Shown here: positions 40,164 to 48,969 of the stretch, in pieces
How the letters are laid out: every line of letters starts with the position of its first letter
Position numbering within the stretch: the stretch's first letter is position 1
Origin: NIC37A-2 sp050289625
Lineage (GTDB): Bacteria; Myxococcota_A; Polyangia; Polyangiales; Polyangiaceae
DNA length: 64,000 bases
Reading direction: 5' to 3'
Assembly: GCA_050289625.1 (NCBI GenBank)
Contig: JBNKGC010000001.1
Coordinates: 72,755 to 136,754 of the forward strand
The notes under the pieces: model-generated
Told to the model about the DNA's origin: nothing
What the model saw: the letters and a program-made list of their open reading frames with translations, nothing else
Databases searched by the model: none
Program-made: the position numbers and the translations under genes

Positions 40164-40664
40164 ATGGCCTCGGGCAAGCGAGTCGACAAGGTTCGGCTGT
40201 TGGCTGAGTTGCGGCAGCAGCTCGGGGAAGAACTTCGCGTTCTGGCCGCGGCACACGGGGCCACGCAGGCCGGCGCGACCCACGAGGAGAGTCGCCCGGA
40301 AAACGACAAGGACACTCGAGCACTCGAGGCGTCGTACCTAGCCCGGGGGCAGGCGGAGCGGGTGGTCGCGCTGCGCGAGGGGTTACGAAGGTTGGATGGC
40401 CTGGGCACCAGGGGCTTCGCCGATGACGATCCCGTCGCACTCACAGCGCTCGTCACTTTGGACGATGGCGAAAAGCAGACGCAGTACTTCATCGCTCCCG
40501 TGGGCGGTGGGATTCGGCTGAGTGGCGGCGCGCACGGACCGATTTGCGTTGTCACACCGGCGGCACCCCTCGGACGCGCCTTGCTGGGGAAGCGGGTTGG
40601 TGACGACGTGGAGCTACGGACTCCCGAGGGCGTCCGCGACTACACGATCGAAGAAGTCGAATGA
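40164..40664 (+). CDS. GreA/GreB-family elongation factor-like protein
   Basis: A 166-residue protein. The C-terminal domain matches the GreA/GreB FKBP-like domain: PLGRALLGKRVGDDVELRTPEGVRDYTIEEV, given in part. The N-terminal helix pair (residues about 5-75) is shorter and lacks an obvious acidic tip motif, so it may not stimulate transcript cleavage; it could be a Rnk/TraR-like secondary-channel protein. It sits 20 bp after the Dabb gene. Confidence 0.8.
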   Translation: MASGKRVDKVRLLAELRQQLGEELRVLAAAHGATQAGATHEESRPENDKDTRALEASYLARGQAERVVALREGLRRLDGLGTRGFADDDPVALTALVTLDDGEKQTQYFIAPVGGGIRLSGGAHGPICVVTPAAPLGRALLGKRVGDDVELRTPEGVRDYTIEEVE

Positions 40665-40775
40665 TGCCCGGAGTTCCCAGAGCTCGCCCGGTTGCGCGAC
40701 AGCCGCGGCGGGGCAGACTTTGACCCGGGGCCCGCTCCGCCACTGCGAGCGGGTCTGAAAGAACAAGGGGGACCC

Positions 40776-41558
40776 ATGTTGGGTAGTCGACGAATCGGCG
40801 GGCGAGGGCGCGTCGTCTCCGTATTTTTGTGGGCGGTCGGTCTCGTGGGCATTTTGGCCCTGACCGCCGGATGCAGAGACGAAGAGAGCGAAAAGCCCGG
40901 CAGGACCGCGGAAATCAAGAAGGAGAAACCCGAGGACCTATCGGTACAAGAGGGCGCGGTGCTCGCCGAGAAAGGTACTGCGGAGACGGACGAGGTCGCG
41001 GAGGGGGCGGAAGAGGCGGAAGAGGTCACGGAGGAAGCGGAGCCTTCGAAGGAGTCCCGAGGGGCCGTTGGCGGAGCTGCAGTGGGAGCCGGAGCGGGAG
41101 TTGCAGCTGAACGAGCTACCGAAACTGAGGTCGGGTCGGAAACCGAGGTCGGTTCGGAGTCCGAGGCAGCCGCGGTCGACGAACTCGAGGTGCTCGAGGG
41201 CGATACTGCCGTGTTGATGGTGCTGCCCGAGTCGCAGGGAACCGGCCTCGATGCACTCCGGATCTACGAGCCGGAGCCGATGGAGGTGCTGTTTGGGGCG
41301 GGAAGCCAAGAGCTCGGATATTGGTCCGACGACCAGCTCACGGACATCCTGACGGTCGTCGAGAAATACCCGACGGCGATGATCGAACTTCGAGGCTACG
41401 CCTTCGGCGAGGACGTACCGGAAACCTACGAGCTTGCCCGGGACCGCGCTGAAATGGTGAAGAGCTGGTTGGTGGAACAGGGCGTTCCCGAGTCCCGCAT
41501 TCGCGCTTCGGGGGTGGGGCCGGCCGACCACACCCAGTTGGTTGTCCTGGTGCGTTAG
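40776..41558 (+). CDS. OmpA-like lipoprotein
   Basis: A 260-residue predicted lipoprotein (lipobox LTAGC, Cys33). Residues 35-140 are Glu-rich with low-complexity stretches of Glu/Ala/Val and short GSETEVGSE repeats. The C-terminal 100 residues have the OmpA-like peptidoglycan-binding pattern: EVLFGAGSQEL, then IELRGYAFGEDVP, ARDRAEMVKSWLVEQGVPESRIRASGVG (in part). The canonical Asp and Arg of the diaminopimelate site are only partly visible. An AAGGGGG site lies 5 nt before ATG 40776. Confidence 0.8.
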   Translation: MLGSRRIGGRGRVVSVFLWAVGLVGILALTAGCRDEESEKPGRTAEIKKEKPEDLSVQEGAVLAEKGTAETDEVAEGAEEAEEVTEEAEPSKESRGAVGGAAVGAGAGVAAERATETEVGSETEVGSESEAAAVDELEVLEGDTAVLMVLPESQGTGLDALRIYEPEPMEVLFGAGSQELGYWSDDQLTDILTVVEKYPTAMIELRGYAFGEDVPETYELARDRAEMVKSWLVEQGVPESRIRASGVGPADHTQLVVLVR

Positions 41559-41694
41559 CAGGGCGCTGCAAAGAGCGTTTCTGCCATGGACGACGCCGGT
41601 CGCCCGCGCACGCGGCCCGAAGCGTCCGAGGCGGCGAAGGTGCCTCGGCGGGGCGCGATTGGTGCGCGGCCACGCCTGATGGCAAGGTCTGGTC

Positions 41695-42228
41695 GTGTCG
41701 AGCCCGGCCGAGCCCAAGAAGAATCGCCTTCGGCGCTTCCTGCTCGAAGCCCTGCTCGTGCTTTTCGTTTTCTGGGGCATCAGCACCTGGCAGACGCGAA
41801 ACCTGCTCGGGGGCGATGGAAAGGCCGCGCCGCCGTTCACCCTAGCGGACCTCCAGGGAAACGAGGTTCGCCTGGTGGCGCTGGAGGGCAAGACCGTGCT
41901 CCTGCATTTCTGGGCGACGTGGTGCGGTGTCTGTCGCCAGGAGTTTTCGGCCCTCAACTCCATCTACGATGCCTTGGACACCGATGAAGTCTTGTTGACC
42001 GTCGTTGCCGACGCGGAAGACCCAGGGCGCATCGAACGCTTCGTGAAAGAGCACGGCATCCGTTATCCGGTGCTCCTCGGAACAAACGACGTCCTCGAGC
42101 GCTTTCGCGTGAGTGCGTTTCCAACCAACTACTACCTCGACGAAAGTGGTCGGATCGTCGGAAGCGCAGTGGGCCTTTCGAACCGGTGGGCGATGCGTGC
42201 CCGTCTCGGCTGCGCGAAGAGCGATTGA
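41695..42228 (+). CDS. TlpA-like membrane-anchored thioredoxin-fold protein
   Basis: A 177-residue redox protein: N-terminal membrane anchor (LLEALLVLFVFWGIS, about residues 16-30), then a TlpA/ResA-type thioredoxin domain with active site WCGVC at 76-80, and a cis-Pro loop at FPTNYYLD. It faces the periplasm and may reduce cytochrome c apoproteins or other disulfides. The monoheme and CxxCH-containing proteins near 57-59 kb are possible clients in general, but there is no direct link. GTG 41695 was chosen; no strong ribosome binding site is visible. Confidence 0.88.
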   Translation: MSSPAEPKKNRLRRFLLEALLVLFVFWGISTWQTRNLLGGDGKAAPPFTLADLQGNEVRLVALEGKTVLLHFWATWCGVCRQEFSALNSIYDALDTDEVLLTVVADAEDPGRIERFVKEHGIRYPVLLGTNDVLERFRVSAFPTNYYLDESGRIVGSAVGLSNRWAMRARLGCAKSD

Positions 42229-42273
42229 GTCGTTCTCGGGTCACGGCAGGCGCGCCCGGCGTCGCACAGCCTG

Positions 42274-42981
42274 TCAGGACGCGAGGTTCTGCTCGATGCT
42301 TTCGAGCGCTCGCTCGATCGACGACAGCCCACCCTTGCCGGCGAACCCAACGGGCACGTTTGCCGTGCGCGCTGCGGCCACGACCGGTTCGGTGTGCTTG
42401 TGTTGAACCGCTCGATCACAGATCACCACGGCGGAGACCCGTCCTTGGCGGATGCGCTGTGGCAGGTTCCCGATCGCGTGGACACCGTCGCGCTCGGTGT
42501 CGACCCATTCAGTGTGAGCTCGTAGATGCTCGGGAACGGCGGACTCCTTCTTCCGGCCCGACAGTGCCCCCACGATCACGACCTTTCTGCCTTGGCTTCG
42601 CGCAGTCAGGGTCGGGAGGCCGAGCGAGACGGGAGGCGCGGGGAGGGGAGAGGAGCCCTCGACGGAGCTCGCCGGGGCCGGAGCCGCGGCCTTGGCTGGC
42701 GACGGAGACGTTCGTTGGCTGTCGGCAAGCTCTGGGAGCTTCCGAACCGCGTCGAGCAAGAGGCGGGCTGCCCGCTCGGCGGTCACCTTCGACAGGCTCG
42801 GGCCGCGCACTCGATGCTGGTTGACGAAGTCGGTGACGATCCGTTCTTCGACGGCGCGTCGGTAGGTCTCGAGGGCCAGAGCGATGGTCTGCACCCCGGA
42901 CAGAGCGTCCCGCTTCTTGGCCAAGAGGCTGTTCTGGAGCTCTTCGAGAAGCGCATCGACGGGCGACTTCGGATCGGACAC
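42274..42981 (-). CDS. DUF2325-like domain protein
   Basis: A 235-residue protein. The N-terminal third is helical (VDALLEELQNSLLAKK, LALETYRRAVEERIVTDFV), then a Pro/Ala-rich linker. The C-terminal 105 residues resemble DUF2325: GRKVVIVGALSG, HTEWVDTERDGVHAIGNL, VSAVVICDRAVQHKHTEPVVAAA (in part) and VPVGFAGKGGLSSIERAL. The function is unknown; the fold suggests a Rossmann-like small domain. GTG 42981 was chosen because it starts the helical region and fits the divergent cupin gene at 43044. Confidence 0.65.
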   Translation of the reverse strand: MSDPKSPVDALLEELQNSLLAKKRDALSGVQTIALALETYRRAVEERIVTDFVNQHRVRGPSLSKVTAERAARLLLDAVRKLPELADSQRTSPSPAKAAAPAPASSVEGSSPLPAPPVSLGLPTLTARSQGRKVVIVGALSGRKKESAVPEHLRAHTEWVDTERDGVHAIGNLPQRIRQGRVSAVVICDRAVQHKHTEPVVAAARTANVPVGFAGKGGLSSIERALESIEQNLAS

Positions 42982-43043
42982 TTGGAAGACGATAGCGTGT
43001 TCGGGCGCACCCGTCTTGCGCCCGGGACTGGTAGAAGGACGGA

Positions 43044-43547
43044 ATGGATCGCATGACCGCCGAAGACGTGATCGACGCCCTGGATCTTTCCCCGCACCCC
43101 GCCGAAGGCGGGTTCTTTCGCGAAACCTATCGTGCCGCAGAGGCCTACGTGGGGCGGAACCCGCGGCTCTCCTCGCGCAACGTCTCGACGGCGATTTATT
43201 ACCTCCTAACGGAAACGAGCTTTTCGGCTGTGCATCGCTTTCCGGCGGACGAGGTGTTCCATTTCTACCTCGGCGATCCGGTGGAAATGCTGAACCTGCA
43301 CGCGGACGGGTCATCCCGGATCGTTCGCCTCGGTACCGATCTGGCTCGGGGACAGCGTCCCCAAGTCGTCGTGGCGGGGGAAGTGTGGCAGGGGTGCCGC
43401 CTCGTTCCTGGGGGCTCCTTCGCCCTCCTGGGTACCACCGTGGCACCGAGCTTCGAGTACGAAGACTTCGAGCTCGGTGTTCGCGACGACTTGATCCAGG
43501 CGCATCCGGATCAGGCCGAGCTCATCCGAGCGCTCACGGCCGACTGA
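43044..43547 (+). CDS. DUF985-family cupin
   Basis: A 167-residue protein of the cupin_5/DUF985 family: LSPHPAEGGFFRETYR at the start, then TAIYYLLT, FSAVHRFPADEVFHFYLGDPVEML, RPQVVVAGEVWQGCRL and FALLGTTVAPSFEYEDFEL. The His and Glu residues in HRFPADEVFHFY could bind a metal. Members bind or modify small molecules, including sugar or plant-hormone-like compounds; substrate unknown. It is divergent from the DUF2325-like gene, with a start at 43044 or 43053. Confidence 0.9.
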   Translation: MDRMTAEDVIDALDLSPHPAEGGFFRETYRAAEAYVGRNPRLSSRNVSTAIYYLLTETSFSAVHRFPADEVFHFYLGDPVEMLNLHADGSSRIVRLGTDLARGQRPQVVVAGEVWQGCRLVPGGSFALLGTTVAPSFEYEDFELGVRDDLIQAHPDQAELIRALTAD

Positions 43548-43629
43548 ATGGTCCGAGGTGCGGACGGTTTCCGCAATCTCATGAACTCTGCCAGGCCCGA
43601 GGCGAGCCGCTGACGAAAGCGTTCTCGGA

Positions 43630-45537
43630 TCAAACCGATTGCTTTTCTTCGAGCTCCATCCAGCGCTCGGAGAGTTTTTCCGCTTCCTCGCGAGCGGCGG
43701 CGAGTTCGTTCTGGAGCTTTTTGACCTCTTCATGAGGAGTTTGTGCGTAGAGCTCCGGGGCGGCGAGACGCGCTTCAAGCGCAGTGACGCGGCTTTCCGC
43801 TTCGGAAACGCGATCGAGGAGCCCTTCGAGCTCCAGGCGCTCGGCGTACGTCAGTTTCTTCGACGTGGGAGCGGTCTTTTGAACGGGTCGTTCCTGAACC
43901 CTGGCCTCGCTCTTGGCCTTGGCGAGCGCCTTGGCTTCGGCTTCCCGCCGTTCGGCATAGCTCGTGTATCCGCCCGGATGGTGGGTGACGCGTCCGTCAC
44001 CGTGAACGACCAGAAGCGAGGTGGCGACGCGATCGAGGAAGTAGCGGTCGTGTGAGACGATCAGCGAGCACCCCTTGAGGCCGGTGATCATTTCCTCCAG
44101 GGCGCCCAGGGTGGTGACGTCGAGATCATTCGTTGGTTCGTCGAGGACGAGCACGTTGGCCGGTTCGAGGAGCAGTTTGGCGAGCACGACCCGCGCACGC
44201 TCTCCACCCGACAGCGAGCCGACGGGCTGACGCTTCTTGTCGCCGCCGAGGCGAAAGCGGTCCAGATAGGAGTAGCTGGTGAGTGCGGTTTCCCCCACCG
44301 TGACCTGCGGCCTGCCCTGAACGACGTTCTCGAACACGCTTTCTTCTTCGTCTAGACCGCTCCGACTTTGATCGAAATAGGCGATCGCCGTGTTCTTGCC
44401 GTGCACGATGCGACCGGCGGCTGGCTCGAGCAAGCCGAGAAGACAGCGAAGGAGAGTCGTCTTGCCCGCGCCGTTCCTGCCGATGACCCCGATGCGATCC
44501 GAACGCCGGAGGTGGATCGTGAAGTCTTGGACCACGCGCCGACCGGCGATGTCCACCGCGAGATCGTGAGCCTCGAGGATGGTCGAGCCCGTCTTCGTGG
44601 TGGCAACGTCGAGCGACAAGTCGACGGCTTTCGTCTCCGGGACGGCGCTTTGGGCGGCTTCGGCCCGCTTGATACGAGCCTTTTGCTTGCCCGTGCGCGC
44701 CTTGGGTTGACGCCGAAGCCATTCGACCTCGCGCCGAAGAAAGTTTTGACGGTTCGATTCGGTGCGGGCCTCGAGCGCTTGCCTCTCCTCGCGAGCCACC
44801 AAAAACTCTTCCCAACCGCCCTCGTAGGAGTGCAGGGTGCCCGTTTCGATTTCGAGAGTCCGTTCGACGACTCGATCGAGCACGTATCGATCGTGCGTGA
44901 TGAGGAGGAGGGCTCCTTCGTGCTGCTCGATGAGGTAGCGTTCGAGCCACTCGATGGTTTCGGCATCGAGATGATTCGTTGGCTCGTCGAAAATGGCGAG
45001 ATCGGGCTTCGATACCAAGAGTCGCGCGAGCGCGACGCGGCGCCGCTCTCCACCACTCAGGGTGCCTACCTTCTGATCGGTGCGTTCGACTCCGAGCTTG
45101 GTGAGGATGGAGCGAGCCTCGTTGGTGCGGTCCCAGCCCCCGAGGCGCTCGACCTCGGAGGCCGCCTGGGCCTGTTCCTCGAGCAGGGCCTCGAGGTCGC
45201 CCTCGCCTCGAGCGAGACGCTCGGATGCCCTCTCGTGACGGGCGTGGGCGGCGCTCCAGTCGGCGAGCCCGCTCAAGGCTATCTCGAGAACGGTGGACTC
45301 GGGCGGAAGCTCGGGGTCTTGCGGGAGGTACTCGATCCGCGCACCACGACGCCGCGAAACGCTTCCCGTGTCGGGCTGTTCGACACCGGCGAGGATCCGG
45401 CAAAGGGTGCTCTTGCCGCTTCCGTTGTCGCCGACCAGTCCGACTCGCTCGCCTCGGCGAAGCGTCATGGTGACGCCATTCAAAATGGTTGCGGCGCCGT
45501 AGGATTTCTTCAGATCGGTTGCGTCGATGACCGGCAT
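43630..45537 (-). CDS. ABC-F family ATPase (Uup-like)
   Basis: A 635-residue cytoplasmic protein with two ABC domains and no membrane domain. Domain 1: Walker A GDNGSGKST, signature LSGGERRRVAL, Walker B LAIFDEPTNHLD. A linker (P-site tRNA interaction motif region) follows. Domain 2: Walker A GRNGAGKTT, signature LSGGERARVVL, Walker B VLVLDEPTNDLD. The C-terminal coiled coil (LTYAERLELEGLLDRVSEAESRVTALEARL, in part) is Uup-type. ABC-F proteins act on the ribosome; Uup is linked to transposon excision and ribosome quality control. Start ATG 45537 was chosen; ATG 45597 is in frame with a Pro/Ala-rich stretch. Confidence 0.92.
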   Translation of the reverse strand: MPVIDATDLKKSYGAATILNGVTMTLRRGERVGLVGDNGSGKSTLCRILAGVEQPDTGSVSRRRGARIEYLPQDPELPPESTVLEIALSGLADWSAAHARHERASERLARGEGDLEALLEEQAQAASEVERLGGWDRTNEARSILTKLGVERTDQKVGTLSGGERRRVALARLLVSKPDLAIFDEPTNHLDAETIEWLERYLIEQHEGALLLITHDRYVLDRVVERTLEIETGTLHSYEGGWEEFLVAREERQALEARTESNRQNFLRREVEWLRRQPKARTGKQKARIKRAEAAQSAVPETKAVDLSLDVATTKTGSTILEAHDLAVDIAGRRVVQDFTIHLRRSDRIGVIGRNGAGKTTLLRCLLGLLEPAAGRIVHGKNTAIAYFDQSRSGLDEEESVFENVVQGRPQVTVGETALTSYSYLDRFRLGGDKKRQPVGSLSGGERARVVLAKLLLEPANVLVLDEPTNDLDVTTLGALEEMITGLKGCSLIVSHDRYFLDRVATSLLVVHGDGRVTHHPGGYTSYAERREAEAKALAKAKSEARVQERPVQKTAPTSKKLTYAERLELEGLLDRVSEAESRVTALEARLAAPELYAQTPHEEVKKLQNELAAAREEAEKLSERWMELEEKQSV

Positions 45538-45691
45538 GATGGGGGCTGGCGCCTGCGTTTTCGGAGGGTTGGTGAAGTTCGCGGGCCGCGCAGCCATAGC
45601 ACGGGGCGGGGCGGGTTGACGTTCCTCGGGGCGAGCCCCACGATGAAAGCCGAGTCGGAATCCTGCCGACCCTTCGAAGGAGCCTCTGAAC

Positions 45692-45940
45692 ATGAATCCG
45701 AGCTGGAAGTCCCGCGCCGTCGGTGCGTTTGCCGCAGCGGCATGTTTGTCCATCGCTGGCGTGTCGTTTGCGTGTGGCGGCGAGGACGATGAGCAGCCGA
45801 AGGACGGCACTCCCCACCCGTCGGTGCTCTGCGGCGGTGAGGACGGCGAGAGGCCGAAAGATGGCAGCCCGAACCCGTCGGTGCTCTGCGGCGGCGAGGA
45901 CGAGGAGCAGCCGAAGGACGGCACTCCGCATCCGTCCTGA
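45692..45940 (+). CDS. Secreted small protein with three 19-residue CGGED repeats
   Basis: An 82-residue protein with a signal peptide (MNPSWKSRAVGAF, hydrophobic core, possible lipobox or cleavage near VSFAC). The mature part is almost entirely three tandem repeats of the form C-G-G-E-D-x-E-x-P-K-D-G-x-P-x-P-S-V-L, each 19 residues and one Cys, at DNA 45773-45829, 45830-45886 and 45887-45937. An AAGGAG site lies 8-9 nt upstream of ATG. The repeats also look coding on the other strand, where they form a low-complexity extension of the ABC-F frame, but the RBS, signal peptide and stop favour this strand. Function unknown. Confidence 0.7.
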   Translation: MNPSWKSRAVGAFAAAACLSIAGVSFACGGEDDEQPKDGTPHPSVLCGGEDGERPKDGSPNPSVLCGGEDEEQPKDGTPHPS

Positions 45941-46040
45941 CGAGCCTCACCCCTCGACCCCGGCAGCCCCACCCGGCGACTCCAGCGGAGCCCTCCGGGA
46001 TGAATGCGGGCCTCGCCGTCGGGGCGCTTGACCCGCGGCC

Positions 46041-46337
46041 GTGAATTTCGCATTGCTGCGGTCGATGGATCCGAAGGTCTTTGCGGCGACATTCGTCGCG
46101 GTGTTTGCAGCCGAGTTGGGTGACAAGACCCAGCTGGCGACGTTCGCGTTCGCAGCCGGCCAAAAAGCGAAGTGGACTGTCTTCTTCGCAGCAGCGGCGG
46201 CGCTGGTGTGCACGTCGGCTCTGGCCGTCGTCGCCGCCGAGGCAGTCCAGCGCTTCATCCCCGTCGCTTGGCTGCATCGTGGCGCGGGCGTGTTGTTCGT
46301 GGTGCTCGGCGCGCTGCTTTTGTGGCGCGGCGAATGA
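46041..46337 (+). CDS. Half-size GDT1/UPF0016-family transporter
   Basis: A 98-residue membrane protein containing one copy of the UPF0016 repeat: AAELGDKTQLATFAFA carries the signature E-x-G-D-K-T. Three hydrophobic segments are predicted. Eukaryotic GDT1 and many bacterial members have two copies in one chain; cyanobacterial hemi-manganese exchangers split them. Here only one copy is seen, so it must dimerise. It would exchange Mn2+ or Ca2+ across the inner membrane. GTG 46041 or ATG 46065 could be the start. Its stop overlaps the next start (ATGA). Confidence 0.82.
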   Translation: MNFALLRSMDPKVFAATFVAVFAAELGDKTQLATFAFAAGQKAKWTVFFAAAAALVCTSALAVVAAEAVQRFIPVAWLHRGAGVLFVVLGALLLWRGE

Positions 46338-46858
46338 CCGAGCGGCGCAAAGTGGTTGCGGTCATCGGACCGCGGGAAGCCGAATTGGGCCTCTGCACGC
46401 TCGCGCACGACTTGGGTCGAGGCTTGGTCGACGCGGGTTTCCGCATCGTCACCGGTGGATTGGGAGGCGTGATGGAAGCCGCCTCGCGCGGTGCGCACTC
46501 GGCCGAATCCTACCGGGAAGGGGACGTGCTCGGGATCCTGCCAACCGATTCGCGGGGCGATGCGAACCCGTGGGTCGACATCGTGATCCCGACGGGCATG
46601 GGGGTCGCTCGGAACGTTCTCGTGGTGTCCGTGGCAGATGCCGTCGTTGCTTTGGGTGGCCGTTCGGGCACCCTCTCGGAAATCGCACTCGCTTGGCAGC
46701 TCGGCCGCCCCATCGTGGCACTCTCGGGCGAGGGCTGGAGCGGACGACTCGCGGGGGTTGCGGTCGACGAACGACGCGCCGACACGGTGCATGCGGCGGC
46801 GTCAGCGGAGGAGGCGGTTCGCCGGATCGAGCATTTGATCGGCCGGCTGCGAGCCTGA
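46334..46858 (+). CDS. TIGR00725/LOG-like Rossmann-fold protein
   Basis: A 174-residue protein of the LOG/YvdD-like family: RKVVAVIGPREAE, FRIVTGGLGGVMEAASRGA, GDVLGILPTD, DIVIPTGMGVARN and VALGGRSGTLSEIALAWQLGRP. The GGLGGVMEA and GG-x-GTLSE motifs define the nucleotide-binding site. LOG proteins release cytokinin bases from nucleotides, but the TIGR00725 subgroup is uncharacterised. ATG 46334 overlaps the half-size transporter stop (ATGA), so the two are translationally coupled. It precedes recN by 100 bp. Confidence 0.88.
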   Translation: MTERRKVVAVIGPREAELGLCTLAHDLGRGLVDAGFRIVTGGLGGVMEAASRGAHSAESYREGDVLGILPTDSRGDANPWVDIVIPTGMGVARNVLVVSVADAVVALGGRSGTLSEIALAWQLGRPIVALSGEGWSGRLAGVAVDERRADTVHAAASAEEAVRRIEHLIGRLRA

Positions 46859-46958
46859 CCGGGTCTGGCTCGAAGCGCGAAGAGGCAAGTCAGAAAATGT
46901 CCTAGGACATTGATCGGCCTTTTCGGAACCGGCTTTGCGAGCGCATCGTAGGCGCGCG

Positions 46959-48641
46959 ATGCTGCACTACTTGAGGATCCGCCAGCTGGCCGTAATCGAG
47001 GACCTGACCTTGGAGTTTTCTCCGGGGTTGAACGTGCTGACCGGGGAGACGGGCGCGGGAAAATCCGTGGTGATCGACGCCTTGGCCCTCCTTGGGGGAG
47101 CCAAGCGCTCGCGCGCCCGACCGCGCGAGGGAGCGAGCGCCGCAACGATCGAGGCTCAGGTCACGCCCGCTCCGCATGTTGCCGCGCGTTTGGCGCCGAT
47201 TCTCGCCCACTACGATTTGCCGCCGCTCGAGGAAGACCTCGTCCTCGGTCGTCGCCTGGAGGCGAGCGGTCGCACGCGAAGCTACGTCCAGGGGCGCTTG
47301 GTGCCCCGTGCGGTTCTAGCGGACATCGGTGGGCTGTTCGTCGACATCTGCGGTCAACATGAATCGCATCAGTTGCGCGGTTCGGCGCGACAGCTCGAAG
47401 CGCTCGATCGCTTCGCAGGACTCGAAGCGAAGGTCGCGGCTCATGAGGTCCTGTATCGCGACTACCGCGACGTACAGGACCGACAGCGCGCGCTCGAGAA
47501 CAAGGCGAGGGATCTGGCCGCTCGAAAGGACTTCCTCGAGTACCAAATTGGCGAGCTCAATTCCTGTGAGACGGTGATGAACGCGTACCCGGTCGAGAGA
47601 GCGCGGCGCGATCGTCTTCGGGACGCATCCGAGCTCGGTGAGATCACGCAGCTAGTTACCGAGACGCTCAGGGACGGAGACGACGCCGTGCTCGGTCGGC
47701 TTTCCTGGATGTCGAAACGCTTGCAGCAGGTGCGCGCTGACAGCGCCGAGCTCGTGGCGTTGCAGGACAGCCTCGCCACCCTCGAAGAAGCGGTGGATCG
47801 AGCCATCGACCGCGCGGAGAGCCTGCTCGCGGATGTTTCTCACGAACCCGAAGAGCTTTCCGAGCTGGAAGATCGTCTCGCCGAGGCCGAACGCCTGGCT
47901 CGCAAGCACCGAGTGGAGCCGGACCAGCTAGCACGAGTCCTTTCCGTGCTACGTGCCGAGTTCGAGGAGGCCGAGGGCATCGAGGGGTCTCTCGACTCGA
48001 TGCGTGCGACCGTCGCTGGTTCGCGCAAGCGCGCGGAGCGGTCGGCCGCGGCTCTGCACAAGGCGAGAACAAGTGCGGCGGAGCGCCTGTCCGAGGTTCT
48101 GAGGTCGGAGGTCGAAGCGCTTTGTCTCGTGGGGGCCGAGGTTCGGGTGGAGGTTGCCGACGCTCCCCTCGGTCCCAGTGGAGCTTCGTCGACCGAACTG
48201 TACTTTTCGGCGAACGCCGGTCAGCCCCCGGCGCCACTGTCGCGGGTGGCGTCCGGGGGGGAGCTGTCGCGCCTCCTCTTGGCTCTTCGCGTGGCGTCCC
48301 AATCGGCTCCCTGTGTGCTTTCGGTGTTCGACGAGATCGATGCGGGGGTTGGCGGACACGTCGCAGAGAGCATCGGACGGCGTCTACACGAAGCTGCGCG
48401 ATCGGGGCAGGTTCTGTGCGTCACGCACTGGCCGCAGGTGGCGGCGTTCGCTGACGGACACTTCCACGTCAGTAAGTCTCAGGAAGGCGTCGCTTGCACT
48501 TCGGCAGCTCGTCTCGATCCGGCCGGGCGTCGCGAGGAGCTGGCGCGGATGTTGGGAGGTGCTCGAGCCACCGCCGTTCGGCACGCGGAACGCCTCCTCG
48601 GTGAAGCGCGGAGCGTCGCGGCGGGACCTCGCGCGGCTTGA
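46959..48641 (+). CDS. recN: DNA repair protein RecN
   Basis: A 560-residue SMC-like repair ATPase. The Walker A GETGAGKSVV is at 29-38; a long coiled coil follows (about 155-370); the C-terminal half has signature LSRVASGGELSRLLLALRV (in part) and Walker B VFDEIDAGVGG. FVDICGQHESHQL is a RecN hallmark near residue 128. The size is normal. It works in double-strand break repair with RecA. It is the third plus-strand gene after the transporter and LOG-like genes; ATG 46959 was chosen because the ATPase domain starts at once. LexA-type regulation could not be judged by eye. Confidence 0.95.
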   Translation: MLHYLRIRQLAVIEDLTLEFSPGLNVLTGETGAGKSVVIDALALLGGAKRSRARPREGASAATIEAQVTPAPHVAARLAPILAHYDLPPLEEDLVLGRRLEASGRTRSYVQGRLVPRAVLADIGGLFVDICGQHESHQLRGSARQLEALDRFAGLEAKVAAHEVLYRDYRDVQDRQRALENKARDLAARKDFLEYQIGELNSCETVMNAYPVERARRDRLRDASELGEITQLVTETLRDGDDAVLGRLSWMSKRLQQVRADSAELVALQDSLATLEEAVDRAIDRAESLLADVSHEPEELSELEDRLAEAERLARKHRVEPDQLARVLSVLRAEFEEAEGIEGSLDSMRATVAGSRKRAERSAAALHKARTSAAERLSEVLRSEVEALCLVGAEVRVEVADAPLGPSGASSTELYFSANAGQPPAPLSRVASGGELSRLLLALRVASQSAPCVLSVFDEIDAGVGGHVAESIGRRLHEAARSGQVLCVTHWPQVAAFADGHFHVSKSQEGVACTSAARLDPAGRREELARMLGGARATAVRHAERLLGEARSVAAGPRAA

Positions 48642-48969
48642 ACCGATCCATCGGCGGAGGTGCCGCCGACTTCGGCGGACGGTTTCCAGCGTCCACGGCG
48701 GGGTGGAGCCTCCGTGCCGTTTCTTGCAGTGTTGGCGGAAGCGTGCTTCACAGGAGGTGGAGCATTTCCGCGGGCAGCAGGCGGGACCGAAAAAAGCCGT
48801 GTGCTTGCGGTCACTTGTCCGGCGCTGGCGTCGCGCGCTCGTCCTGCTAGCGTTCGCCCGCCCGACGGCCCGAGGGGCCCAGTCGCCCGGGACGCGTCGA
48901 GTTCGTGTCTCGTCAGGTCACCTCCGCGGCCGGCCGTAACCGTACCGAGCGTACGAAAAGGACTTCACG
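48642..48969. other. Intergenic region, 328 bp
   Basis: It lies between recN and the YbiT-like gene. A GCCGCCG/CGGCGG hairpin near 48661-48680 lacks a T tract and may end the recN transcript. The rest is GC-rich without a coding frame I can support. Confidence 0.5.

Noticed and set aside
42982..43446. Upstream extension of the DUF2325-like frame
   Set aside because: It overlaps the divergent DUF985 cupin gene, whose family motifs are clear, and has Arg/Pro-rich shadow composition.
45538..46092. N-terminal extension of the Uup-like frame to 46092
   Set aside because: The extension overlaps a small plus-strand gene with its own ribosome binding site and signal peptide, and has low-complexity Ser/Pro sequence not seen in Uup; the ABC domain starts at 45537.
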